Shown: in pieces, positions 18,464 through 27,076 of the stretch
Layout: the number at the start of each line of letters is the position of its first letter
Numbering within the stretch: position 1 is the first letter of the stretch
Assembly: GCF_002966125.1 (NCBI RefSeq)
Contig: NZ_CP027062.1
Span: forward strand, 744,001-808,000
Source: Pukyongia salina
Lineage (GTDB): Bacteria > Bacteroidota > Bacteroidia > Flavobacteriales > Flavobacteriaceae
Reading direction: 5' to 3'
Length of the DNA: 64,000 bases
The notes under the pieces: model-generated
Database searches by the model: none
What the model saw: the letters and a program-made list of their open reading frames with translations, nothing else
What the model was told of the DNA's origin: nothing
Translations under genes and position numbers: made by a program

Positions 18464-19752
18464 TATTCAGTTTCTTTTTCTTCTTCTTTTTTGTCTTCGG
18501 CTTCGCTAACCTTATCTCCGCAATCCAGGGTTTTGGTAACGGTGTTATACGGTCCCGTGATAACCACGTCGCCCACGTTGAGTCCCGAAGTGATCTCTAT
18601 GTTCGAATCATCCTGAATCCCCGTGGTAACGATCCTCAATTTGGCTTCGTCACCTTCTTTCACGAAAACACATTCAAATTTTTCTTGTTCTCCTTCGGTC
18701 ACCTTCTTCTTCGCTTTATAACTTTTCGTACAACTGGTATCTGTCTTTATCACGATAGCGCTAATAGGTACTCCTGTAACGTCTTTCTTCTTTTCAGTAA
18801 TAATATCTACAGTGGCCGTCATACCCGGACGGAAAGGCGAATAATAATCTGGCTTCCCTTCGGTTAGATCGGCATAGGATTCGGGAAGAATACGAACCTT
18901 TACCTTAAAGTTTGTAACCTGGTCTACCGATATGGCATTCTCTGCCGAGTTCGCAATCTCTGTAACCACTCCTTTAAATTCTCGCTTTAAATAGGCGTCT
19001 ACCTCGACAATGGTAGAATCCTCTAAGGATACTTTTACAATATCATTCTCGTTCACATCTACTTCAACTTCCATGTTGTTGAGGTCGGCTACACGAACGA
19101 TCTCAGTACCTGCCATTTGGGCTGTTCCCACTACACGTTCTCCTAATTCGACAGATAATTTCGAAATAGTACCATCCATAGGTGCATAAATTGTGGTGCG
19201 CTCCAGGTTGTCGCGTGATTGTTTCAAATTAGCTGCTGCACTTTGTACGCTATAATAGGCTGCCTGCTTATTAGCCTGTGCAGACTCATATTCATTCACA
19301 GACCGATCCCATTCAGATTTCGAAATAACTCCTTTTTCGAAAAGTTCTTTGTTTCTGTTATAGTTTAACTGGGCGTTCTTCAAATTGGCTTCAGCCTGAG
19401 ATAATTGAGCTCTTACGTTTTGTAATCCGGCCTGGGACTGACTCACTGCAGCCTGTATGAGGTCGGGATTTATTTTTACCAGAAGGTCTCCTTTTTTTAC
19501 CTGCTGTCCTTCTTTTATAGGTAATTCGATAATCTCACCAGATACTTCGGATGATAGTGCCACTTCAACTTCCGGCTGTATCTTCCCGGTCGCTGCCACT
19601 GTTTCTACGATTTCCAGTGGTTCGATCTCGGTGAGCTCGACCTTGGTAGTATCACTATCGGAACCAATCCATCCTTGCTTTTTGCCTACTACCAGGAGTA
19701 TGAGCACGACAAGTATGAACGAAATAATGATGATTAGTGTTTTTTTCTTCAT
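18463..19752 (-). CDS. Efflux RND/ABC periplasmic adaptor (HlyD/MacA family), longer copy
   Basis: 429 residues. An N-terminal membrane helix (about 4-24) precedes a lipoyl/barrel-sandwich half (KEGQQVKKGDLLVKINP). A coiled-coil hairpin (about 95-185, rich in Q, A and N) follows, then the second lipoyl half (TTIYAPMDGTISKL), a beta-barrel domain and a membrane-proximal domain. The tail is strongly acidic and charged (EAEDKKEEEKETE). Adaptors bridge an inner-membrane pump to TolC. It starts 2 bases after the tolC-like stop. A second adaptor of 386 residues is encoded upstream in the same operon. Confidence 0.9.
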   Translation of the reverse strand: MKKKTLIIIISFILVVLILLVVGKKQGWIGSDSDTTKVELTEIEPLEIVETVAATGKIQPEVEVALSSEVSGEIIELPIKEGQQVKKGDLLVKINPDLIQAAVSQSQAGLQNVRAQLSQAEANLKNAQLNYNRNKELFEKGVISKSEWDRSVNEYESAQANKQAAYYSVQSAAANLKQSRDNLERTTIYAPMDGTISKLSVELGERVVGTAQMAGTEIVRVADLNNMEVEVDVNENDIVKVSLEDSTIVEVDAYLKREFKGVVTEIANSAENAISVDQVTNFKVKVRILPESYADLTEGKPDYYSPFRPGMTATVDIITEKKKDVTGVPISAIVIKTDTSCTKSYKAKKKVTEGEQEKFECVFVKEGDEAKLRIVTTGIQDDSNIEITSGLNVGDVVITGPYNTVTKTLDCGDKVSEAEDKKEEEKETE

Positions 19753-19754
19753 AA

Positions 19755-21083
19755 CTAAAACTTTAATTCGGTTGCAGGGATACCAAAATACAACTCTAAC
19801 ACTTTTAATTTAAAAATATAATCATATTTCGTCCTGTTCACTTCTATACTGGCATTGTCGAATCTCAATTTAGACTGACTGAAATCGAACGCATTGGTTA
19901 GACCCACATCGTATCTGTCTTTGGCGTATTGATAAGCGAGTTCCTGAGATTCGAACGCCTTCACAGCAGCTTCGTATGCTTTAAAGGCCCCTTTTACATC
20001 CACATAGGCCTGGTAGATATTAGATTCCAGGTCTAATTGAGCTTGTTCCAGTTGATACCGGCTGCGCTGAAGGTTTACTTTACTGCGCTTTACGTTACTT
20101 CGAACATTAAGGCCATTAAGCACAGGTACGTTGAGTTGCAAACCGTAACCTATACCATCATTGAGATATAATTGTTCGGTGAAAGATCTATTAAGTGGGT
20201 CGTTGTCTGCATATCGAGTGTTGTATCCAAAGAATGCAGACAAGGTAGGATAATAGGCCCCCCTGGCTAATTGCAGATCCTTTTCCGCAATGGCAACGTC
20301 ACTTTCGGCGATTTTAATTTCGGATCTTGTTTCTTTCGCGTTGGCAATGATCTCGGCAACAGATTTGGAAGATATTCCATCGTCGACGATATCATATCCT
20401 TCATCTTCAATATCGAAGGTTTCGTATTCCTTGATCAATAAAAGCTGTGCCAGGCTTATCAGTGATATCTGCACTGTATTTTCAGCAGTTACAATATTCT
20501 GAATTTCACTAGCATCGGTGGCTTGTATCTCTAAAAGATCACCTCTGGGTAATACCCCTGCATCTACCAGATCCTGGGTACGGGAAATTTGCTCTTTTGT
20601 TACATTATTTTGAGCCTTCAGCACATCCAGGTTAGCTTTATTCAGCAAAACCTGCAAATAGGCATTGGCAACAAAGAGAGAGATGTCGTCTTTCATCTTA
20701 TCGAGACGATGTTGGGCTGCCAATTTCGAAATTTTAGCCCTTTGGACATTTCTAAAATTTCGCAGACCATCAAATAATGTATAGCCAACATTTATAGAAC
20801 CGGAAGCCGACCCGAAAGTTGTATTCTCCAGTTCATTATTCGTTGGGTTTAAACTTAGACCTGTATTCTCCGAAAGACTGGCGCTTCCATTAATAGAGGG
20901 TAGGAAATTACCAATGGCAGCAAGTTTGTCTGCATCGGTTGCTTCCAGATCAAGTTCCGATTGTTTTACTGAAATATTATTCTCCAGGGCATAGGTTACA
21001 CATTCTTTAAGTGTCCACTTCTTCTGCGCATAGATATTAGTTGCCGCTAGGAGTAAGATTAGAATAATAACTAGTTTCTTCAT
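19755..21083 (-). CDS. TolC family outer-membrane efflux protein
   Basis: 442 residues with a signal peptide. It has the twofold TolC helical repeat: TLKECVTYALENNISVKQSELDLEATDADK at the start, and a second repeat from about residue 250 (ETRSEIKIAESDVAIAEKDLQLARGAYYPTLSAF). The family forms trimeric channels through the outer membrane and periplasm. It sits between two adaptor genes, 71 bases after the 386-residue adaptor. The longer adaptor follows 2 bases after its stop, which is strong evidence for one export machine. Confidence 0.92.
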   Translation of the reverse strand: MKKLVIILILLLAATNIYAQKKWTLKECVTYALENNISVKQSELDLEATDADKLAAIGNFLPSINGSASLSENTGLSLNPTNNELENTTFGSASGSINVGYTLFDGLRNFRNVQRAKISKLAAQHRLDKMKDDISLFVANAYLQVLLNKANLDVLKAQNNVTKEQISRTQDLVDAGVLPRGDLLEIQATDASEIQNIVTAENTVQISLISLAQLLLIKEYETFDIEDEGYDIVDDGISSKSVAEIIANAKETRSEIKIAESDVAIAEKDLQLARGAYYPTLSAFFGYNTRYADNDPLNRSFTEQLYLNDGIGYGLQLNVPVLNGLNVRSNVKRSKVNLQRSRYQLEQAQLDLESNIYQAYVDVKGAFKAYEAAVKAFESQELAYQYAKDRYDVGLTNAFDFSQSKLRFDNASIEVNRTKYDYIFKLKVLELYFGIPATELKF

Positions 21084-21154
21084 AGAGTTGATAGTTGCCG
21101 AATTTGTCTTTTAATATGTTAAAGTGTTACAGTCTGTTGGTTAAAAAATGAATC

Positions 21155-22315
21155 TTAATTCCTTCCGAAATCCTGTGCCGGCTTGATTTGATTCCACACC
21201 TTTATCTTATCATCCTTTGTGATACCACTCTTTACTTCCACTTTAATCCCATCGCTTATACCCAATTGTATATCCCTGCGTTCAAATTTCTGATCTCCCG
21301 TTTCGATCTCCACAAAAGGTTGCTGAGTTTTAGGATCGTATTGCACAAGCGCCTCTTTTAGCGTGAGGACACTATCTGCTCTGGCCAAGATAATAGAGGC
21401 ATTGGCACTTAATCCCGCTCTGATAAAGGTAGTATCTTTTTTCTTTAAAGTTCCCTTAATCTCAAACTGAATGGCACCATTCTCGCTCACCCCCTTGGGC
21501 GCAATATAATCCAGTACTGCATCGAAAGTAGCATTCTCAATTGCCCCAACAGTAATTTCCAGAGGCAGATTTTCGGTGATCTTACCAACTTCACTTTCAT
21601 CCACTTTCCCCTCGAAAATCATTTTCTCCACATCGGCCAAAGTGGCGATGGTTGTTCCGTCGTTAAAATTATTGGCTTCTATCACCTGGTTACCTACTTT
21701 CACCGGAACGTCAAGCACCATTCCCGAGACAGTCGCCCTGATCTCGGTCGTTGCCGCCGATCCCAGCCCGCTAGTGGTACCTGTTTTTACGATGTCGTAA
21801 TTTTGCTGAGCTCCGGAAAGATTGACCTTCTCCTGGTTAAAACGTTGCTGCGCCTGATTAAACGCTAGCTGAGCATTGTCGAATTCGTTGGCCGAAATGA
21901 CCCCTTTCTCAAATAAACCTTTCTGTCGATTATAGATATTCCGTTCGTTTTCAAGAGCAAGCCTGGCCGTTTCTAATTGTGTTTTAGAACTATTTATGCT
22001 ATTCTTTGCGCTGGTAAGGGCAGAGACATTAGGCACCACCTTCACTTTTGCCAGAAGATCTCCAGCGTTCACTTCTTCACCGGCTTCAACAAAAACTTCA
22101 TCAATGATACCGGAGATATTTGGTTTTATAAGGACTTCTTCTTTTGGCACTATACTCCCTGTGGCTACCGTCTTTTTAATGATAGTCCCCATTTCGGCCT
22201 GTTCGGTCTCATAGACAACCGGATCTTCCTGGTTCTTTGAATATAAATAATACAAGGCTGCAGTGAAAGTGATCACTATAACAGCGAGAATGATAATGGT
22301 AACCGTCTTTTTCAT
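21155..22315 (-). CDS. Efflux periplasmic adaptor (MacA/HlyD family), shorter copy
   Basis: 386 residues. An N-terminal membrane anchor (about 4-24) leads into a lipoyl half (VEAGEEVNAGDLLAKVKV), a helical hairpin (about 85-165), a second lipoyl half (TEIRATVSGMVLDVPVKVG), then barrel and membrane-proximal domains ending in KVWNQIKPAQ. It follows the two permease genes by 15 bases, as MacA usually adjoins MacB. With the second adaptor two genes downstream, the operon encodes two different MacA-like subunits. Confidence 0.9.
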   Translation of the reverse strand: MKKTVTIIILAVIVITFTAALYYLYSKNQEDPVVYETEQAEMGTIIKKTVATGSIVPKEEVLIKPNISGIIDEVFVEAGEEVNAGDLLAKVKVVPNVSALTSAKNSINSSKTQLETARLALENERNIYNRQKGLFEKGVISANEFDNAQLAFNQAQQRFNQEKVNLSGAQQNYDIVKTGTTSGLGSAATTEIRATVSGMVLDVPVKVGNQVIEANNFNDGTTIATLADVEKMIFEGKVDESEVGKITENLPLEITVGAIENATFDAVLDYIAPKGVSENGAIQFEIKGTLKKKDTTFIRAGLSANASIILARADSVLTLKEALVQYDPKTQQPFVEIETGDQKFERRDIQLGISDGIKVEVKSGITKDDKIKVWNQIKPAQDFGRN

Positions 22316-22330
22316 TTTTATAGTTAGTTA

Positions 22331-23590
22331 TTATTCGGTTCGTAGTGCATCTACAGGTTTTATTTTTATGGCATTCTGAGCCGGTATGAATCCGGCCAGT
22401 AAACCCGATATTATTAAGATTATCAAGGCAGATATTACCACGGTAATATCCACACTGGGGTTAGAGAACATATCTACCGGACCATTTGCATCCAACACCT
22501 TATTGATTGCGTAGATAACAAGGGCTCCCAGGGATATTCCCAGCATCCCAGATAGAATGGTAAGCACAATGGATTCCAACAATACCTGACCTCGTATCGC
22601 CCAGGGCGTAGCTCCTAGTGCCCTTCTAATTCCAATTTCCTTGGTGCGTTCTTTTACAACAATAAGCATAATGTTGCTTATTCCTATAACTCCCGATAAT
22701 AAGACAAGGGTCCCCACAAAATACGCGATCAATTTTAAGGCAAAAAAGAGTCCTTCTATTCTGCTGTATTGCTCATATAGATCGAAATTACCTATAGCCC
22801 TGTCGTCATCCGGATGTATGGTATGCCGTTGTTTTACTACATCGAAGATCTGTTCTTTCAACTCGGTAATAGATGAACCATCGTTGGCGGTGATCGCCAT
22901 CCATCCCACACGGTCTCCTCGGTTAAAGGCTTGAGAAAAGGACGTAAAAGGCACATAAATCTCCTTTTGATCTTCTTCTGAATCACCCCCCTGCGACTTC
23001 TTTTTATAAGTTCCTACCACAATGAAGTTCACTCCATTGATCTTGATATAGGTTCCGAGAACATCCTCGTTCGAACTGTATAAGGCCGTCTTTACTCCTT
23101 CTCCTATTATTGCAACCTTTCTTTTTTCTTCTATGTCTCCATAGTTGATAAACCTTCCGCTGGTAATATCCATGGGCTGCTGTTCTATGATCTCCGGGTA
23201 ATCTCCGTATACATTGAACGCTCCCGTATTCAGGCCACGAACAACATTATTACTACCCCCAAATCCCCCCAGTTGATTCCTAGGTGAGATGAATCTCAAT
23301 TCCGGCACATTATCTTTTATTGCCTGAACATCTCCCAAACGATATGTAAAACGCCGTCCTTTAGGTAAGCCCTTATAGGGTTTAGAGATGGTCTGGGTCC
23401 ACATGAACATGGTGTTGGTGGCTATATCCCCGAAATCTGCTTTAACGCCATTCTCAAGTCCCTTCCCAGCAGCTAGAAGAATAACGAGAATAAAAATTCC
23501 CCAGAGCACTCCAAAGGCTGTAAGTACGGTTCTAAACCAATTACTGCTTAAGGCTTCTAATATTTCGCTCCAGCGGTCTCTGTTAAACAT
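22331..23590 (-). CDS. MacB-like ABC transporter permease (second of pair)
   Basis: 419 residues. One membrane helix near the N-terminus (about 20-42) is followed by a large periplasmic MacB-type domain (about 50-280). Three C-terminal helices follow, with the family motif IMLIVVKERTKEIGIRRALGATPWAIRGQVLLES. The start MFNRDRWSEILEAL matches the start of the neighbouring permease ([14 protein letters not shown]). It begins one base after the upstream permease stop. The two permeases probably form a heterodimer powered by the ATPase at 24829-25536, unlike MacB, where ATPase and permease are fused. Confidence 0.9.
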   Translation of the reverse strand: MFNRDRWSEILEALSSNWFRTVLTAFGVLWGIFILVILLAAGKGLENGVKADFGDIATNTMFMWTQTISKPYKGLPKGRRFTYRLGDVQAIKDNVPELRFISPRNQLGGFGGSNNVVRGLNTGAFNVYGDYPEIIEQQPMDITSGRFINYGDIEEKRKVAIIGEGVKTALYSSNEDVLGTYIKINGVNFIVVGTYKKKSQGGDSEEDQKEIYVPFTSFSQAFNRGDRVGWMAITANDGSSITELKEQIFDVVKQRHTIHPDDDRAIGNFDLYEQYSRIEGLFFALKLIAYFVGTLVLLSGVIGISNIMLIVVKERTKEIGIRRALGATPWAIRGQVLLESIVLTILSGMLGISLGALVIYAINKVLDANGPVDMFSNPSVDITVVISALIILIISGLLAGFIPAQNAIKIKPVDALRTE

Positions 23591-23591
23591 A

Positions 23592-24836
23592 TTATTCTTC
23601 TCTTAACGCTTCAATAGGTTTAATTCGTGCAGCGCGCCAGGCAGGAAAGAATCCAGCCAGAGCACCGGCAATTATAAGAACAAACACCGTAGTGATAGCT
23701 ACGTTGAAATTCACAGATGGATTTACGATATAGTCTATTTCGATATTTGGCCCAATTACCTCCAATAACGCCATGCTGAAAATGAGTCCGAGAAAGCCGG
23801 CAATTGCAGTTACAAATATCGATTCATGCAATATCATCCCGATAATAGACCAGGGCTGGGCACCGATGGCCTTTCTAATACCTATCTCTTTGGTACGCTC
23901 TTTCACTATGATGAGCATAATATTACTCACCCCTACAACACCCGCAATTATGGTACATATACCCACCACCCAGAAAAACAATTTGATCATGTCCATTAGA
24001 TCGTAATATCGTTTTGCCTCTTCCAGTGAGTTCCAGCTATCAATGGCACTATCATCTTCCGGTGCCACAATATGTCTTTCTTTTAAGAAGGACTCTATTT
24101 CATTGGAGATCGCAATGGAGTGTTGAACCGCTTGCTGAAATGTGGCTTGAGGCTTTAAAGTAAATCCCATGTTTCGCACCTTATTACCCCCGTTAAACAC
24201 CCGTTGTGATGTGGATAATGGTAAGAATATTCTGGATTCTTCACGTTCACCGCCTGGGTCTGAATAAACACCAATGACTTTAAAATTTATTCCTGAGATC
24301 TGAACTTGTTCGCCTATCGCTTCTTTATTACCAAAGAGATCCTTATAAACCTTATGGCCTATAACTATTACTTTTTCATATCCGTTGTGATCGTCGTAAT
24401 TTAAAAAACGCCCTGCTGTTAAAGATGCGTTTTCTATAAACTGATAATCGGGAAACACACCTTCTACTCTGTAACTTCCCGATTCGTTCTTGTAAGTTGC
24501 AACACCGCTCCATATACGGTACACAGAGGACTTAAATTCGAGATCGTCTTCATATTTCTTTATAAGGAGATCATAATCCTCGTTTCGAAGTTCTATAAAC
24601 CTACCCGGATTAAGTCCTTTATGTTCTACAGTGGTTACCCCGGTCCATACTACGATCCTGTTGGCAGCATCCTCTTCAAATTCTTTAGCCACACCGTTGG
24701 TCATTCCTTGCCCGAAACCCAATAGGATTACAAGGATGAATATTCCTGAAGCCACCGAAAGACCCGTTAAAAAAGTTCGGAGCTTATTCTTCCTGATGGT
24801 TTCGAATATTTCCTGCCAACGCTCAATGTTAAACAT
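23592..24836 (-). CDS. MacB-like ABC transporter permease (first of pair)
   Basis: 414 residues from the ATG at 24836. The frame is open for 19 codons further upstream, but [17 protein letters not shown] aligns with the start of the second permease. The ATPase stop then overlaps by only 8 bases, so this start is chosen. The architecture is one N-terminal helix, a large periplasmic domain (about 50-285) and three C-terminal helices, with IMLIIVKERTKEIGIRKAIGAQPWSIIGMILHES. It is clearly a paralogue of the permease next to it. Confidence 0.9.
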   Translation of the reverse strand: MFNIERWQEIFETIRKNKLRTFLTGLSVASGIFILVILLGFGQGMTNGVAKEFEEDAANRIVVWTGVTTVEHKGLNPGRFIELRNEDYDLLIKKYEDDLEFKSSVYRIWSGVATYKNESGSYRVEGVFPDYQFIENASLTAGRFLNYDDHNGYEKVIVIGHKVYKDLFGNKEAIGEQVQISGINFKVIGVYSDPGGEREESRIFLPLSTSQRVFNGGNKVRNMGFTLKPQATFQQAVQHSIAISNEIESFLKERHIVAPEDDSAIDSWNSLEEAKRYYDLMDMIKLFFWVVGICTIIAGVVGVSNIMLIIVKERTKEIGIRKAIGAQPWSIIGMILHESIFVTAIAGFLGLIFSMALLEVIGPNIEIDYIVNPSVNFNVAITTVFVLIIAGALAGFFPAWRAARIKPIEALREE

Positions 24837-25536
24837 GGGAGGTAGCTTTAACTCTAACTTGAGAAATTTTGGAGTCGTCGATAATAACTCCATCCTTCAA
24901 ATTCACGATTCGTTTACACATATGTGCAATATCGTCTTCGTGAGTAACGATCAGGATGGTTTTACCTTCGTCATTTATAGATTGGATGATCTCCATTACT
25001 TCGTAGGAGGTGGTAGAATCTAACGCTCCTGTAGGCTCGTCTGCAAGCAACACTTTTGGTTCGCTAGCCAGCGCTCTGGCAATGGCAACGCGTTGTTTTT
25101 GTCCTCCGGAGAGTTCATTTGGTAAATGGGTGGCCCATTCTGCAAGCCCTACCTTTTCCAAATAATGCATCGCCTTTTCATTTCTTTCATTGCGTTTTGT
25201 ACCCTGATAGTACAACGGCATCGCAACGTTTTCCAGTGCATTTTTGTAGGATATCAGGTTGAACGACTGAAACACAAAGCCCAGGAACTTGTTCCGGTAA
25301 CGGGCTGCGATCTTTTCATTAAGGTTGTGGATTAATGTACCATCCAGCGTGTAGGTTCCCTGATCGGCTTCATCTAACATCCCAAGTATATTGAGCAAGG
25401 TAGATTTTCCAGATCCTGAGGAACCCATGATAGCTACAAGTTCTCCTTCATTTACGGTAAAATCTATCCCTTTGAGAACGTGTAAAGTATTCGTTCCCAT
25501 TACATAGGATTTGTGTAAGTCTGTTATTTCTATCAT
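24829..25536 (-). CDS. ABC exporter ATPase (LolD/MacB type)
   Basis: 235 residues. Walker A is GSSGSGKST (about 38-46), the Q-loop is FVFQSFNL, the signature is LSGGQKQR (about 140), Walker B is [13 protein letters not shown] (about 160) and the switch His lies in IVTHEDD. It belongs to the subfamily that powers lipoprotein release and MacB-type exporters. It is first in the operon ATPase, permease, permease, adaptor, TolC, adaptor, tsaB. A pair of palindromes covers its start codon and the bases before it. Confidence 0.95.
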   Translation of the reverse strand: MIEITDLHKSYVMGTNTLHVLKGIDFTVNEGELVAIMGSSGSGKSTLLNILGMLDEADQGTYTLDGTLIHNLNEKIAARYRNKFLGFVFQSFNLISYKNALENVAMPLYYQGTKRNERNEKAMHYLEKVGLAEWATHLPNELSGGQKQRVAIARALASEPKVLLADEPTGALDSTTSYEVMEIIQSINDEGKTILIVTHEDDIAHMCKRIVNLKDGVIIDDSKISQVRVKATSHV

Positions 25537-25555
25537 CGCGATGTATTCGAATACA
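25534..25555. promoter_or_regulatory. Two overlapping palindromes at the start of the efflux operon
   Basis: CATCGCGATG (25534-25543) includes the start codon of the ATPase gene. TGTATTCGAATACA (25542-25555), a perfect 14-base palindrome, overlaps it by two bases. About 8 bases further lies GCGG-TTTA-CCGC (25563-25574). The placement suits an operator for a homodimeric repressor, or an mRNA hairpin hiding the start. Neither is proven. Confidence 0.35.
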
Positions 25556-25680
25556 AATTAAGGCGGTTTACCGCTTTCTTATGTGAAATTCATGTTAAGA
25601 CTTACCTGGCTGGTTAGTGTAAAGTCTTTGCAATAAGACTATTTACCCCATAATATGTTACACCTTTCCAGTCTCGATTT

Positions 25681-25914
25681 TCACGTCTCGGTCTCCTTAG
25701 CTTTCTTGCGCATTCTGTAAATGGCGTAGCCAACACCGCCTACCAATAAATAGGGAAAGATCATTAGGTAGATTATTCCATTGTTGATCCCTTCAGCCGC
25801 CTGCCCTTTTTCTTCACTTTCAAGTACGGCCCGGCACATTGCACATTGAGCTTCCGCAGGTAACGTGGCCAATAGAAAAACTATTATTAGTATAAGGAGA
25901 CGCTGCTTCATCAT
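25681..25914 (-). CDS. Small secreted/membrane protein with CxxC, last gene of oxidase assembly operon
   Basis: 77 residues. A signal peptide (cleavage near residue 22, AEAQ) is followed at once by CAMC, a short polar stretch, then one membrane helix (about 48-66, IIYLMIFPYLLVGGVGYAIY) and a basic tail. The product would be anchored in the membrane with CxxC on the periplasmic side. I know of no assigned function. Its ATG overlaps the stop of the DUF420 gene by one base (TAATG), and the operon includes a SCO copper chaperone, so a role in metal or thiol handling for cytochrome oxidase is a reasonable inference. Confidence 0.7.
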   Translation of the reverse strand: MMKQRLLILIIVFLLATLPAEAQCAMCRAVLESEEKGQAAEGINNGIIYLMIFPYLLVGGVGYAIYRMRKKAKETET

Positions 25915-26438
25915 TAATAATACGGGGAGATCATGAGATAGACTATTACGCCGCTAACTGCAACGTATAGCCAAATTGGAAAAGTGAAACGGGCGATCTT
26001 CTTGTGCATTTCGAAGTTTCCGTTCAAGGCTCTCACAAAGGTAATGAGCACAAAGGGAATTACTACGATCGACAAAAATATATGGCTTAGTAAGATCACA
26101 AAATATATATACCGCAAAATACCTTCTCCTCCGTAGGCTGTAGAATCGGAGGTCATATGATAGGCTACATACATCAGCAGGAACAGCGCAGACAGAAGTA
26201 TACAGAGCTTCATGATACGCTCATGTGCTTTACGGTTTCCTTTCCTTATTTGAATAAGTGCAACCACTAGCAATACTGCTGTAAGTGCATTGATCGATGC
26301 GTAGATTGGTGGCAGGAAGCCAAGTCTTTCAACGCCCGGGATCTTTACCGAAAACAATATTGCAACCACTACAGGGATCGCAATGGAAAGGATCCAGATC
26401 CATACCGTATATTTCTTTTTTATCGATTCCCTGGTCAT
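25914..26438 (-). CDS. DUF420 family membrane protein
   Basis: About 174 residues from the ATG at 26438. A frame from TTG at 26453 would overlap the SCO gene; the ATG leaves a 4-base gap and is preferred. Five hydrophobic helices are visible, with conserved His residues in KAHERIM, YVAYHMTSD, LLSHIFLSI and NFEMHKKIARF. DUF420 is related to CtaM, which is needed for oxidase maturation in Bacillus, and is commonly found beside SCO and oxidase genes. Likely role: assembly or stability of the heme-copper oxidase in the inner membrane. Confidence 0.88.
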   Translation of the reverse strand: MTRESIKKKYTVWIWILSIAIPVVVAILFSVKIPGVERLGFLPPIYASINALTAVLLVVALIQIRKGNRKAHERIMKLCILLSALFLLMYVAYHMTSDSTAYGGEGILRYIYFVILLSHIFLSIVVIPFVLITFVRALNGNFEMHKKIARFTFPIWLYVAVSGVIVYLMISPYY

Positions 26439-26442
26439 TTTT

Positions 26443-27072
26443 CTAATTCTCAATTAAACGTTCTATATCCTCTATAAGCATTTGAATCCCTTCCGTTTCC
26501 AGGCCATCATAATAGATGATCGGGTTGCCATGTTCGTCGTATCGAGACCTTATCTTCCCTTCCTGATCGATAAGTGCGAAGTAACCCGAATGTTCGAAAC
26601 CACCTTCCACCTCCGAATTCTCTCCAACATATAGATTAAATCCACTGTTGGCGAGGTCGAAAATCTTTACTTTTTCGCCAGTAAGCAGGTGCCAGTTGGG
26701 ATTGGTGATCTGGTAGCTATTCGCATAATCACGCAAGATTTCCGGCGTGTCATAATCTGGATCTATACTAAAAGATGCAATGCCTAAATTAGGATTTCCA
26801 TAAAATTCGTTTTGCACCTTGACCATGTTTTGGTTCATGATAGGGCAGATAGAAGGACAGGTTGTAAAGAAGAATTCTGCCACATATACTTTACCCTTAT
26901 AATCTGAATTTGATATGGTCTTACCATTTTGATCTGTAAAACTAAAATCCGGTACAGTACCAATCACCGCCAGATCCGGCTCCGAATAATGATCTACTAT
27001 CTTCGGAATGGCCCAGATACCAAAAATGAGAATGATAAACGAGATCCCTATATACGAATAGTTCTTTTTCAT
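26443..27072 (-). CDS. SCO1/SenC family copper chaperone
   Basis: 209 residues. An N-terminal anchor helix (about 7-25) is followed by a thioredoxin fold with the copper-binding CxxxC (Cys72 and Cys76 in TTCPSICP). The distal ligand His lies in GFEHSGYFALID. SCO proteins deliver or reduce copper for the CuA site of oxidase subunit II, whose gene is at 54638-55696 here. It is four bases after a related gene that lacks all cysteines (27077-27727). Confidence 0.95.
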   Translation of the reverse strand: MKKNYSYIGISFIILIFGIWAIPKIVDHYSEPDLAVIGTVPDFSFTDQNGKTISNSDYKGKVYVAEFFFTTCPSICPIMNQNMVKVQNEFYGNPNLGIASFSIDPDYDTPEILRDYANSYQITNPNWHLLTGEKVKIFDLANSGFNLYVGENSEVEGGFEHSGYFALIDQEGKIRSRYDEHGNPIIYYDGLETEGIQMLIEDIERLIEN

Positions 27073-27076
27073 GATA

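Noticed and set aside
23592-24893. Longer start of the first permease at 24893
   Set aside because: The extra 19 codons lie fully inside the ATPase gene and have no counterpart in the paralogous permease.
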